64,000 nt of DNA from Pseudorhizobium xiangyangii (GCF_020531965.1 NZ_JAJAWH010000022.1:1-64000); one strand, 5' to 3'; counted from the stretch's first letter, positions 1 through 6,987 are shown. The notes: generated by a model from the letters alone, not told the origin. Program-made: numbers and translations.

Positions 1-20
1 AAGCCCGCAATTGCGGGCTT
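1..20. terminator. Palindromic hairpin, bidirectional terminator
   Basis: A perfect 20-bp palindrome with an 8-bp GC-rich stem and an AATT loop, flanked inside by AA/TT. It lies 22 bp beyond the stop codon of the last gene in the minus-strand small-gene array, so it probably ends that transcript. The T-run for the minus direction would fall outside the window and cannot be seen. Confidence 0.6.
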
Positions 21-42
21 TATGATGTCTGGATGGTGGGTT

Positions 43-228
43 TTAGATCCAGCCTTTGAAGTCGAGAAACGAGATCGAAAAGGCCACGGCCCAGCAAGCG
101 ATGCCCGAGTACCAGACGCCCCTGAAAAACGTCTGTAGATGAGGCCAGAAGCGTGGAAATTGGTGGCCGACGATACAAAGAATGACGCCGATGACGACAA
201 GAGAAATAGCGATAAACATGAAATCCAT
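43..228 (-). CDS. Small two-helix membrane protein (61 aa), unknown
   Basis: A 61-residue hydrophobic protein. Residues about 3-21 (MFIAISLVVIGVILCIVG) and about 38-55 (WYSGIACWAVAFSISFL) form two likely transmembrane helices joined by a short loop. The ATG follows an AAAGGA ribosome site 8 nt upstream, which supports real translation. It is the last gene of the minus-strand array opposite the phage-type replication gene, just ahead of a terminator. Small hydrophobic proteins at this place in ssDNA-phage-like elements are often virion or membrane-assembly proteins, but that is inference from context. No family was recognised. Confidence 0.55.
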   Translation of the reverse strand: MDFMFIAISLVVIGVILCIVGHQFPRFWPHLQTFFRGVWYSGIACWAVAFSISFLDFKGWI

Positions 229-279
229 TTTTGAAATCCTTTCGTAAAATATGGATGCCTGAAAAGCTGTCCGCTGGGA

Positions 280-396
280 TTAGCGGACAGAAGGGACAAC
301 GCCGAGGTAGGCCAAGCTTGCGTAGACTGCGACAGCGCCCCAAAAGACGACGTTGCCAGCGGTGAGAGTGAGGATGGTGAGAGTGATACCGTTCAT
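280..396 (-). CDS. Very small single-helix membrane protein (38 aa)
   Basis: A 38-residue ORF starting MNGITLTIL and ending VPSVR. Nearly the whole chain is apolar and could form one membrane helix (residues about 4-32). A GAAGGA Shine-Dalgarno lies 8 nt before the ATG, which is why this very short frame is called. It sits 51 bp upstream of the two-helix protein in the same orientation, so the two are probably co-transcribed. Size and hydrophobicity resemble minor coat or lysis peptides of small phages. The sequence alone does not identify it, and a non-functional ORF cannot be excluded. Confidence 0.45.
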   Translation of the reverse strand: MNGITLTILTLTAGNVVFWGAVAVYASLAYLGVVPSVR

Positions 397-585
397 GTCT
401 GTATTCCTTCGGTTTGTTGAAAATCTTGAGCCTCAAAGTGCCGGAAAATGCGGTTTTGCAAGGGTTTGGCGCGGGCAGGCTTTAGCCAACACGGGCCCTT
501 GAAAAACGTCGCTTGGAGGCGACAAAGAGAGCGTATTTTCGACGTGCCGAGAGGGATTTCCCGACATGTCAGGGTGGTATCGTCA

Positions 586-861
586 TTACGCTGCTACCTC
601 GGATTCGAACTGTTTGCGTTGTGCTGCCAGTTTGTCGGCCTCGCGCTGGTGGATCGCTTGGATTTCAGCCAGTTTTGAAACCAGAAGTGCCTGAACCTGC
701 TCGATGAGACGGGCGGGTGGCGGGCGTGAAGATCTCAACAGGCTAATATATTGGCGAGTATAACCGAGCTCTTTTGCGATCTCATGGTCTCGGACGCCGA
801 TACCGTTCAGGGCGTTCAAGGTGGTAGCAAAACGCAAGGAGGAGGGGTTTCTAGGGGTCAT
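586..861 (-). CDS. Helix-turn-helix DNA-binding protein (91 aa)
   Basis: A 91-residue protein with a helix-turn-helix at residues about 22-45 (GVRDHEIAKELGYTRQYISLL), the pattern of homeodomain-like or Cro-type regulators and phage terminase-small-like DNA binders. The C-terminal half (about 50-91) is a charged helix rich in Lys, Gln and Glu that could form a coiled coil. Its ATG overlaps the stop of the preceding gene by 4 bp (ATGA), so translation of the two is coupled. It is the best candidate for the transcriptional regulator of the element. Its target is unknown; the palindromes in 2.7-2.95 kb are candidates. Confidence 0.6.
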   Translation of the reverse strand: MTPRNPSSLRFATTLNALNGIGVRDHEIAKELGYTRQYISLLRSSRPPPARLIEQVQALLVSKLAEIQAIHQREADKLAAQRKQFESEVAA

Positions 862-1154
862 TGGATTGCCTCCCCTATAGTCTTCAAAGCCTCGATACGG
901 GCATTTGCTGCAATCACGTGGTCGATACTGTTATTGAGATATGAGCTATCGAATTCTTCGAATTTCCTGTCCCAATAAGCATCTTGACCCCATTGAATCA
1001 CTGACTCTCTAGTAGATTGGGCAAATGCCTCGGCAGTAGCCATAACTCTAGTGACAAGATCCTTTTGAGTAGCAACAGGCAGCTCAAAAAACCTAACATC
1101 CCATTGAATAACTGCCAGCGCTCGAAGAACCGTCTCGGTCGGTTGATTAGACAT
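858..1154 (-). CDS. Hypothetical protein (98 aa)
   Basis: A 98-residue, mostly helical, acidic protein beginning MSNQPTETVLRALAV and ending GEAIQ. The ATG is preceded by an AGGGA ribosome site 8 nt upstream. Its frame can be extended upstream, but that would run through the neighbouring palindrome and gene, so the short start is chosen. It overlaps the helix-turn-helix gene by 4 bp. I recognise no family. Trp- and Tyr-rich segments (WGQDAYWDRKFEEF) suggest a folded globular domain rather than a spurious frame. Confidence 0.55.
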   Translation of the reverse strand: MSNQPTETVLRALAVIQWDVRFFELPVATQKDLVTRVMATAEAFAQSTRESVIQWGQDAYWDRKFEEFDSSYLNNSIDHVIAANARIEALKTIGEAIQ

Positions 1155-1189
1155 TTTAGTTTTCCCTAATTTGATGAAAGTGGGTGAGA

Positions 1190-1205
1190 GGCTGCTTAAG
1201 CAGCC
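1190..1205. repeat. Palindrome GGCTGCTTAAGCAGCC, copy A
   Basis: A 16-bp perfect palindrome, identical to copies at 1755-1770 and 2024-2039. Here it lies 5 nt beyond the stop codon of the 163-aa gene and itself contains a second in-frame TAA. It is followed on the minus strand by the leader of the next gene. It could fold as a hairpin in mRNA or ssDNA. Confidence 0.8.
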
Positions 1206-1210
1206 TCCGA

Positions 1211-1702
1211 TTAACCGATGCGGCTCTGGACGCCGCGAAGGGCCTCGATTGCCATATCGCGCTGGTAGGAGCGCTTTTCCGATGCGATCCTGTCGATGTC
1301 GCGCTGCACTTCGTGCCAGCGGTTTTCTCGGATCTGGCCTTCTGCTTCCAGGCGACGAGAGCACTCTTGCGAGGTGATTTCCATGTCGAAGGGGAAAGCA
1401 GCGCCGTCGAGCAGGACGTAGGCCGTATCGCTGATACGAGAGACGAAAGCCGCGTTCTTGTCATCGATCCAGACGGTCACGCCGCCGATATCGTTTTCAG
1501 AGGTCTGACGAAGGCTGAAAGACGCGACATCAGAGACTATGCTGGCGCGACTTTTGATCTTCTTGATCGATTCTTTGACGATCTCGCCAGCCTTTACATG
1601 AGAACTAAAAAGGGTGGCGTCGGGAAAGAGGTCCTTGGGCTTCATGGCCTTGAGGTCTTCGACGGTGAAAGTCTGGGTTTTGAGAGTGGTAGCTTGTGTC
1701 AT
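1211..1702 (-). CDS. Hypothetical protein (163 aa)
   Basis: A 163-residue soluble protein. The ATG at 1702 is chosen because it follows AGGAGATCAACA, the same ribosome-site leader seen before the neighbouring 70-aa gene. The N-terminal part (residues 15-75) is Lys-rich and helical. The middle (about 75-110) has a beta-rich stretch (GGVTVWIDDKNAAFVSR). The C-terminal 50 residues are a charged helix. No known family was recognised. The gene ends a few codons before the copy-A palindrome, whereas the next two genes upstream end inside their copies, so it may have acquired an earlier stop. Confidence 0.6.
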   Translation of the reverse strand: MTQATTLKTQTFTVEDLKAMKPKDLFPDATLFSSHVKAGEIVKESIKKIKSRASIVSDVASFSLRQTSENDIGGVTVWIDDKNAAFVSRISDTAYVLLDGAAFPFDMEITSQECSRRLEAEGQIRENRWHEVQRDIDRIASEKRSYQRDMAIEALRGVQSRIG

Positions 1703-1754
1703 TGTTGATCTCCTAAATTGTTCGATCGTTGAAAAATGGTGGGTGAGAGGTGGT

Positions 1755-1770
1755 GGCTGCTTAAGCAGCC
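1755..1770. repeat. Palindrome GGCTGCTTAAGCAGCC, copy B
   Basis: Second identical 16-bp palindrome. The TAA stop of the 70-aa gene lies within it, so the gene ends Ala-Ala-stop. The minus-strand bases that follow, up to the next ATG at 1702, are closely similar over about 55 bp to those following copy C, including AGGAGATCAACAATG. This marks a duplicated junction. Confidence 0.85.
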
Positions 1771-1973
1771 TTTTGAGCCTCATCGGCGCGAAGGTTTTTG
1801 ATGGTGCCGTAAAGCGCATCATCGCCACTGCCATACAAATTGTATTTGATGCCCTTCGCCCATTCGCTTGCGTAGAAGGCATCGCCGCCAAGGATGATGA
1901 GACAGCGATCCAGGGAGGCTTGAAGGGTAAGGAATTCGGCTTCCAAGGCATCGGCGATTTCATGCTTAGTCAT
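1761..1973 (-). CDS. Small acidic protein (70 aa), unknown
   Basis: A 70-residue, mainly helical protein starting MTKHEIADALEAEF and ending Ala-Ala within the copy-B palindrome. The ATG is set by an AGGAGATCAACA leader shared with the 163-aa gene. The frame can be read further upstream, but that extension crosses copy C of the repeat and has no ribosome site. The central segment (residues 18-50) includes LIILGGDAFYASEWAKG. No family was recognised. It is likely part of one transcript with the genes on either side. Confidence 0.55.
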   Translation of the reverse strand: MTKHEIADALEAEFLTLQASLDRCLIILGGDAFYASEWAKGIKYNLYGSGDDALYGTIKNLRADEAQKAA

Positions 1974-2021
1974 TGTTGATCTCCTGAATTGTTTGTTCGT
2001 TGAAAAATGATGGGGGAGGTA

Positions 2022-2041
2022 GTGGCTGCTTAAGCAGCCAC
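2022..2041. repeat. Palindrome copy C, extended to 20 bp
   Basis: Third copy of the GGCTGCTTAAGCAGCC palindrome, here extended by GT/AC to a perfect 20-bp palindrome. It contains the stop codon of the 95-aa gene. The three copies mark successive gene junctions and may act as mRNA-stabilising or attenuating hairpins. Confidence 0.85.
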
Positions 2042-2317
2042 CCCACGGGAGGCGTCCAACCAGCTGTCGAGAGCTTGGTGAATTGCCTGTGTGGCCTCCC
2101 AACCAAAAGAATGATTGCAGCCCAAATGACTGTCAGTGTCCGTGGTAGAACCATCAGCCCCGAGCCATTCGAGAGTTTCGACTGGATCGCCGTTCATCGT
2201 TACTGTGAACGTTACGCATTCAACGCCGGAATCGTGCGTTTCGCGGTGGATATTCGTCATTGTGAAGGTGTCGCCGTCGCTGTCGGTAAAGGTGAATGGA
2301 ATAATCTGCTTTGTCAT
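2030..2317 (-). CDS. Hypothetical protein (95 aa), first gene of the small-gene array
   Basis: A 95-residue acidic protein starting MTKQIIPFTFTDSDGDTF. The first 55 residues are beta-rich with alternating Thr, Phe and Val. The C-terminal part (SFGWEATQAIHQALDSWLD) is an amphipathic helix. AGGAGAATACT precedes the ATG, and a consensus-like promoter lies about 50 bp upstream, so it is probably the first gene of the array. It resembles small uncharacterised phage proteins in size and composition, but I do not recognise a family. Confidence 0.55.
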   Translation of the reverse strand: MTKQIIPFTFTDSDGDTFTMTNIHRETHDSGVECVTFTVTMNGDPVETLEWLGADGSTTDTDSHLGCNHSFGWEATQAIHQALDSWLDASRGVAA

Positions 2318-2366
2318 AGTATTCTCCTAAGTCATTGAAGTTGAACCAATTTCATCTTCTATTAAT

Positions 2367-2395
2367 ATTGTCATAGCAGGCGTTGTCAGTGTCAA
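2367..2395 (-). promoter_or_regulatory. Predicted sigma70-type promoter of the small-gene array
   Basis: Reading the minus strand, a perfect -35 hexamer TTGACA (2395-2390) is followed after 17 nt by GACAAT (2372-2367), 4 of 6 matches to the -10 consensus. It lies about 50 bp upstream of the ATG at 2317. Confidence 0.45.
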
Positions 2396-2833
2396 CAGGT
2401 AGAATTCAAAATAATGCGAAATTTGGTGAAATACCTTTCTAGAGTTGGTATAAATAAGGAATGAATTACTAATCAGTAAGTCTATATTGCAATTTGCAAT
2501 GTTTTGAATCTGGCAAGTCTTTCTTTTGTGGTATCTCAGATGAGATATGCTTGAGTTTACTAAAATTGTTTGCATTGGCACCGGCAGCGAGATGGGTTGA
2601 TAGCGGGCAGGCCGACATACGCTCTAAACAGACTGCCCCGCATCGGCGGGAGCGGTCTGCGACCGAAGGGAGGCGTCGGACTGGCTGGTGTCACCGAGTG
2701 CGGAGGCTCCATGTCTAATCGGGAAGACTGGTGCGCATGCGCATGAAGACGGGGCGAGTGACCCGTCTGAAAAGTCTGGAGAATCGACATGGAGAGGCGC
2801 GAGGCTACCCCGCTGCTACTCATTTTAAAGATA

Positions 2834-2848
2834 CATACATATTGTATG
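2834..2848. promoter_or_regulatory. AT-rich palindrome, operator-like or Xer-like site
   Basis: CATACA-TAT-TGTATG, a 6-3-6 perfect dyad about 120 bp upstream of the replication gene's leader peptide. The size and AT-richness fit a repressor operator. A dif-like recombination site is an alternative that cannot be decided here. Confidence 0.35.
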
Positions 2849-2901
2849 ATATCGGCGGATTTGCGCGATTTGCAATAAGCAGAAAAGTCCGGGCAAAATA
2901 A

Positions 2902-2941
2902 AAGCGCTGAGGTCTCAGGGCGGGAACCCTACTCAGCGCTT
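2902..2941 (+). promoter_or_regulatory. Stem-loop directly upstream of the replication leader peptide
   Basis: A 10-bp perfect stem (AAGCGCTGAG at 2902-2911 with CTCAGCGCTT at 2932-2941) encloses an inner AGGG/CCCT stem. It ends one base before the AGGA ribosome site of the leader ORF. It could be the nick-site hairpin for the HUH protein, or an RNA structure controlling leader translation. Confidence 0.55.
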
Positions 2942-2954
2942 AGGAACTGAAATC

Positions 2955-3005
2955 ATGCTGATTCATGTCACTGAAATTGTAAAGACCCTTCACCGTCTAC
3001 GGTGA
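2955..3005 (+). CDS. 16-residue leader peptide coupled to the replication gene
   Basis: ATG at 2955, preceded by TAGGAACTG, opens a 16-codon frame (MLIHVTEIVKTLHRLR). Its TGA stop overlaps the GTG start of the replication gene (GTGA at 3002-3005). The replication gene has no good ribosome site of its own, so ribosomes finishing the leader probably restart on the GTG. Such short coupled leaders are known controls of replication-gene expression in phages and plasmids. The peptide itself need not have a function. Confidence 0.55.
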   Translation: MLIHVTEIVKTLHRLR

Positions 3006-5395
3006 CCGCCCTGCTGGAAACCTCGGTTTCTGGCATCAGCCCCCCTCTACCTTCCAAAGCAAAATTTGTTGACGAAGCCTTGCAGAAGCAGGGTTTTGAT
3101 TGGGGTCGTGCGCTCTCAGGAGGTGCAATGGCTTCGCCATTTGGGCGGCAGTATCTTCAAAAAAATATTCTGAAAATGCAGGCGGTGGGGGAGAAATCCG
3201 CCGACAAGATTCTCACGCCGGACCAAAAGAAATTCTTTGCAAGGCTGGCGGCGGGAGATCTCGAAGAACGCGGAGAGCGTAGCAAGCGAGACATTTGGCA
3301 GTATCTACCTGATGATTTCCGCATCTGTCTCGAGGTGATCGAGCATGAGAATCCCATTCGTGCAAGCGAGCGAAAGGATGCCCTTTTACGAAAGATAGGC
3401 TGGGAAGGGCTAGAGCTTTTGAAACTGGACGCCGAGGAACTAGCGGACGAGGCAAAAAAAGTTGCGGCTCGATATGCTGCCGCTCATCCGAAAGACGATG
3501 ACGATTTTCAGACTTCAGATCACAAGCGTGGTCGTTGCGAAAAAATACAAGCGAGGCGACTGCGGAAGATTCAGAAGAAGGCGTTGGGATGTACTCAGGC
3601 AATAATAAAGGCGGTCGGTGGCCCAGACCACCCGCTTCGTCCGCTCTATATTAGTAACTATGCACTGAAGTGCTATCGGCAGCAGGAGCGGCGGACGGCG
3701 AAGATTCTGGAAAAGCTGCGACTTATCAAAAAGGACGATCCGAAGACACAGATCCCGATGTCGGAGCTAAACCGGAAAGCGCAAATTGCGGACACAACAA
3801 AGAGACGCCTACTGGTCGATATGATGCTTACGCGCTGGCGCGAACTCGGTTGGCATGTCTGCTGGATCACTGTCTCACTCCCCGGCGAGTATGTGCCACA
3901 CTCGACAAATGAGGGAAATAGAGCCTCGGAATGGGACATCGAAAAGGGGCCGGAAGAGGCCTTTGCCGCGATACAAATCGATCATCATCGCGTGCTGGCC
4001 CGCCTTCGCGAAAGAGGTGTACGACCGACAGGATGGTGGAATGCCCAGCCACAGCAAAGCGGCACTCCGCACCGTCATTATGTCCTCGCGTGTTCCACGA
4101 TTGAGGATGCGCGTGCCGTCTGCGATGGCTTCCGCGAAAGCTTTTCGACGCGCATCGGTGAGGGTGAGGATCGAGGATGCGCCGCTTTCGTGATCGGTGA
4201 TGAAGATTCAGAATATGCGCCACGCAAGGGCAAGGACGGAAATGAAGAGACGGCGGAAAGTATCGCAAGATATGCTGCGCGATATTCCACAAGAATGGAG
4301 GTCATGGACGGCGAAGAGGTCGATCTAGATGACCTCGATCGCCCGGCCAGCGAATTTGAGCGGTATAAAGCATGGAAAAATCTCCATGGATGCCGGACGC
4401 ATGCATGGCTCGGTTTAGATGCGCCACGTGCGCCTGGCGGGCTTTGGGACACGCTATGGGTGAATTCTCAGCGGTCGGACTATGACCCCGCGGATGCTCG
4501 GATGGCTATCGCTATGCGCGAGATGAGGGACGTGCAGACCTCCGTCCATCTCGCGGTGGAAGCACGTAAAGCGGCGGAAGGTCTTGGCGAAGGCGAGGAC
4601 AAAACCAGTTTTGAAGAGACAGTCAGGATCGCAAATGAAGATGCAGCCTATAGCGCATGGCATGCAGCCGTGGCGCTCGGGCTGTGGCCCGACACAGATC
4701 TGGATACGGATGAAATCGAATGGCTGCGGGATGCGGTGAGCGAGTGGAATAAGGAACATGGCGAAACGGAGCTTGATCCCCTGCCGCCGATGCCACTGCG
4801 AGAGGTAAAAACCTCGGTTTTCGATGAAGAATACAAAAAGACGACTGGTGTGGTCGGGGCGGTGAGGAGGTTCGATCTTGAGGCCTCTGCGGCTCTCGAT
4901 GTGTGGCTAGAAATGGCTGAGGAACAACAGGTTAAGGTCGAAGCGCCAAAAGTCGGGAAGTTGAAAATTCGACACGTCGTAAAGGCAATGCGAGGGGCGG
5001 GGATTGGATTCAGCAAGCGTCCGGATGGAAAAATTTCGGGCTTCGATCCCATGGGTGAAATTCTTATGAGAGTGCTGGATGAATGGGAGATTGTTGATGA
5101 GGAGACCGCTGAGGCTCGAGTGGAAGAATCCAAGAAGATTGATGGCTGGATCAATAATCTGCGAGACGTGAAGATCGATGAAAATCTGAAGGGTGATGCT
5201 CGAAAGGCCGCATATGCGGTCGCTCAGAGGGAAATTTGGGATACGATCCCGTTGTCAGAAAAAGCCTTAGTTCTTTCGTATTTTGAGGTCTCTAAAGTAG
5301 GTCTTTCATTTAGTCCTACCGACCCAAGTTATCGGCCCGTTGGGCCTCACTCGGGGGAGAAATCTCCCGATGATGGCCCTCCCGATGGACGGTAG
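3002..5395 (+). CDS. P2 gpA-like phage replication initiation endonuclease (HUH family)
   Basis: A 797-residue rolling-circle initiator of the bacteriophage P2 gpA superfamily (P2 gpA is about 760 aa). It should nick one strand at the element's origin and stay covalently bound to the 5' end. The HUH metal motif is His357-Arg-His359 (GTPHRHYVL), and the paired catalytic tyrosines are Tyr424 and Tyr428 (ARYAARY). A downstream segment at about 455-472 (AWKNLHGCRTHAWLG) matches the conserved region after the tyrosines in this family. The N-terminal 280 residues are basic and helical. The C-terminal 300 residues are acidic and poorly recognisable. The GTG start overlaps a leader-peptide stop. All key residues are intact, so it looks functional. 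Confidence 0.85.
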   Translation: MTALLETSVSGISPPLPSKAKFVDEALQKQGFDWGRALSGGAMASPFGRQYLQKNILKMQAVGEKSADKILTPDQKKFFARLAAGDLEERGERSKRDIWQYLPDDFRICLEVIEHENPIRASERKDALLRKIGWEGLELLKLDAEELADEAKKVAARYAAAHPKDDDDFQTSDHKRGRCEKIQARRLRKIQKKALGCTQAIIKAVGGPDHPLRPLYISNYALKCYRQQERRTAKILEKLRLIKKDDPKTQIPMSELNRKAQIADTTKRRLLVDMMLTRWRELGWHVCWITVSLPGEYVPHSTNEGNRASEWDIEKGPEEAFAAIQIDHHRVLARLRERGVRPTGWWNAQPQQSGTPHRHYVLACSTIEDARAVCDGFRESFSTRIGEGEDRGCAAFVIGDEDSEYAPRKGKDGNEETAESIARYAARYSTRMEVMDGEEVDLDDLDRPASEFERYKAWKNLHGCRTHAWLGLDAPRAPGGLWDTLWVNSQRSDYDPADARMAIAMREMRDVQTSVHLAVEARKAAEGLGEGEDKTSFEETVRIANEDAAYSAWHAAVALGLWPDTDLDTDEIEWLRDAVSEWNKEHGETELDPLPPMPLREVKTSVFDEEYKKTTGVVGAVRRFDLEASAALDVWLEMAEEQQVKVEAPKVGKLKIRHVVKAMRGAGIGFSKRPDGKISGFDPMGEILMRVLDEWEIVDEETAEARVEESKKIDGWINNLRDVKIDENLKGDARKAAYAVAQREIWDTIPLSEKALVLSYFEVSKVGLSFSPTDPSYRPVGPHSGEKSPDDGPPDGR

Positions 5396-5474
5396 GGAGC
5401 CAAAACAGCCCAAAAAGTTGACGGAAAAGAGCTTCGGGAATCTGGAGACAGGAAGCTGCATCCGAATGCCACCG

Positions 5475-6050
5475 TCAGTTTGCCCCCCGGTACAACTCAT
5501 CGATATTGATCTGGTTCTCTAGTGGTACTGGCACAATAGTAACAGCGGCGGCACCTGTCGCTGTGTAGCCGACGGTCCAATCACCGCAAGCCCTAAACTC
5601 CGAAACATCAGCGAAAGCAGCATTTATCTCTTTAGAGGAAGCCTTGTTTATCGCGGATATGACATCATCATGCACCTCATATATCGTCCCGATAGCGATG
5701 TCGTCACTGCTCGCCTTAGTCTGTGCCGACCGTAACTCATTCATGTCTCCGCAACGGACTTGCAGAGGATAAGTATCCGGCGAAGGTCCTTGGGCGCAAT
5801 CAATCGTTGTCCGTTTGAGTCTTTGAGTCTCAATATCGAACGGGGGGCCGTAGCACGGCTTGAATTTGACAGTCGTCGTTGTCTCAGAGCGAGTGACAAC
5901 AAAACCGAAGATGCCGTTGTCGCCCACGACCTCGAACGGACCATCGCCTAACAAAAGCTTCGCCACTCGGTCCTCCGCAGAACCGGATACCGCGCTGCAA
6001 AGCACCGCTAACGCGACAAGGCAGTTAATGTGAACAATCTTCAAGGCCAT
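5475..6050 (-). CDS. Secreted hypothetical protein with signal peptide (191 aa)
   Basis: With the ATG at 6050, preceded by GGAG at 6-nt spacing, the protein begins MALKIVHINCLVALAVL and has a clear Sec signal peptide with likely cleavage after Gly-Ser-Ala at about residue 25. The mature part (about 165 aa) has four Cys (PCYGPP, DCAQG, RCGD, ACGDW), which could form disulfides in the periplasm. I recognise no family. The start overlaps the end of the upstream membrane-protein gene by 26 bp, so the two are probably made together and may interact. It lies between a phage-like replicon and a restriction operon and is likely accessory. Confidence 0.6.
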   Translation of the reverse strand: MALKIVHINCLVALAVLCSAVSGSAEDRVAKLLLGDGPFEVVGDNGIFGFVVTRSETTTTVKFKPCYGPPFDIETQRLKRTTIDCAQGPSPDTYPLQVRCGDMNELRSAQTKASSDDIAIGTIYEVHDDVISAINKASSKEINAAFADVSEFRACGDWTVGYTATGAAAVTIVPVPLENQINIDELYRGAN

Positions 6051-6666
6051 CGTCGACTCCATTCCTAACCCTATCGGCGGTGTAAACGATCTTGCCGTCA
6101 TCAGTGATCAAGAACATTGTCCCGTAGACGCAAGGCGACAATTCGGTTCGGCACAGCAAAAACATCCGGTCTGGTAGTCCGATGATTTGCCTGACCGCGC
6201 TACGATCTACACATCTTTGAAACTGCCTATAGCTTGGCTCACTTTTTGCTACGGGATCCAGTACGGGAACAGAATGGGATTTCCGGCCGTGCCAGACATG
6301 GCCAGCCATCTCTCTGGCCTCAACTTTGGCCGCCCAGTGGACGACAAACAGAATGCTCACGGCAAAGAACGCTAGTATTGTTGCAAGCAGGCGACTAACC
6401 AAAGTAGATTTTTCGACCGACACCAAACCTAGGAGCAGCGCGGCAATCATGAATGCGAGAGCGATGACGGCCCAATGCTGCAGTGGGATGAACGCATACA
6501 CTAGTACAGTGGAAAATGCGACCTCTACTTGGGTGGCATCGATACTGAATTCACCCAGGTAGCTCGATAAATAGGCCCATCCACCGAAGTAGACTATCGC
6601 TACAGGTAGAGCCGCAATAACGGCGTTTATCAAAGCGGCACGTGCTGTCGATATGATATCCCCCAT
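6025..6666 (-). CDS. Membrane protein with C-terminal soluble domain (213 aa), unknown
   Basis: A 213-residue protein with about four hydrophobic segments: residues 12-34, 50-62, 65-81 and 92-108 (LVSRLLATILAFFAVSILFVV). A C-terminal soluble region of about 100 residues contains Cys at about 152, 172 and 179, and ends DGLEDCSH. The N-terminus MGDIISTARAALI lacks a cleavable signal. It overlaps the next gene, a secreted protein, by 26 bp. The pair resembles a membrane anchor plus periplasmic partner, but no known family (toxin, immunity or transport) can be named from the sequence. Confidence 0.6.
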   Translation of the reverse strand: MGDIISTARAALINAVIAALPVAIVYFGGWAYLSSYLGEFSIDATQVEVAFSTVLVYAFIPLQHWAVIALAFMIAALLLGLVSVEKSTLVSRLLATILAFFAVSILFVVHWAAKVEAREMAGHVWHGRKSHSVPVLDPVAKSEPSYRQFQRCVDRSAVRQIIGLPDRMFLLCRTELSPCVYGTMFLITDDGKIVYTADRVRNGVDDGLEDCSH

Positions 6667-6797
6667 GTGAAAGACCTATCATTGGTATCTAAGGTAGCAC
6701 AGTGAAAACTTGTTATGCGGCGAAGCCAATGCCAACCACGCGGAGGTCCGCGAGGCTACTCTTCCAAATGTATCTTACATAAAACGGATTGAACCGC

Positions 6798-6842
6798 GCC
6801 CTTGATGCGAGTCTTTCATAGACCTTCGAAAGACTCAAGGGC
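6798..6842. ncRNA. Long stem-loop, candidate RNA structure
   Basis: GAGTCTTTC (6809-6817) pairs perfectly with GAAAGACTC (6828-6836). Outer GCCCTT (6798-6803) pairs with AAGGGC (6837-6842) across a 5-nt bulge, giving 15 bp in total. No T-run follows, so it is not a standard terminator. It could be part of a small RNA ending at the 6988-7019 terminator. Confidence 0.3.
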
Positions 6843-6987
6843 TCGGCCCGCCGCGCCTACGGCTTGGCCCCCGGGATACGAATGAAAGGGAAAGCTCGGG
6901 CTGATTTCTATCGGCGCTTGACGCACTCATGCCGATGAGTGACGATTAAATTACGGTACAGCGGGGACGCGATGACCGTGAAAGGGA

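Larger units (their letters stand above)
2318..2954. other. Gene-poor, hairpin-rich divergent region (candidate origin/control region)
   Basis: About 640 bp lacking a convincing gene, between the minus-strand array and the plus-strand replication gene. The left 250 bp are AT-rich. From about 2640 on there are several dyads: CGGTC/GACCG, the self-complementary TGCGCATGCGCA, AGACGGG/CCCGTCT at 2747-2768, CATACA/TGTATG at 2834-2848, and a 10-bp stem at 2902-2941. This fits the intergenic region of a rolling-circle element (origins, packaging or operator sites). The function is inferred. Confidence 0.55.

Noticed and set aside
20-436. Longer 138-codon minus frame over the two small membrane genes
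   Set aside because: Arg/His-rich, off-frame translation. Two shorter frames with proper ribosome sites and membrane helices fit better.
2327-2581. 84-codon minus frame in the AT-rich control region
   Set aside because: It covers the predicted promoter of the small-gene array and lacks a ribosome site. Composition is typical of AT-rich non-coding DNA.
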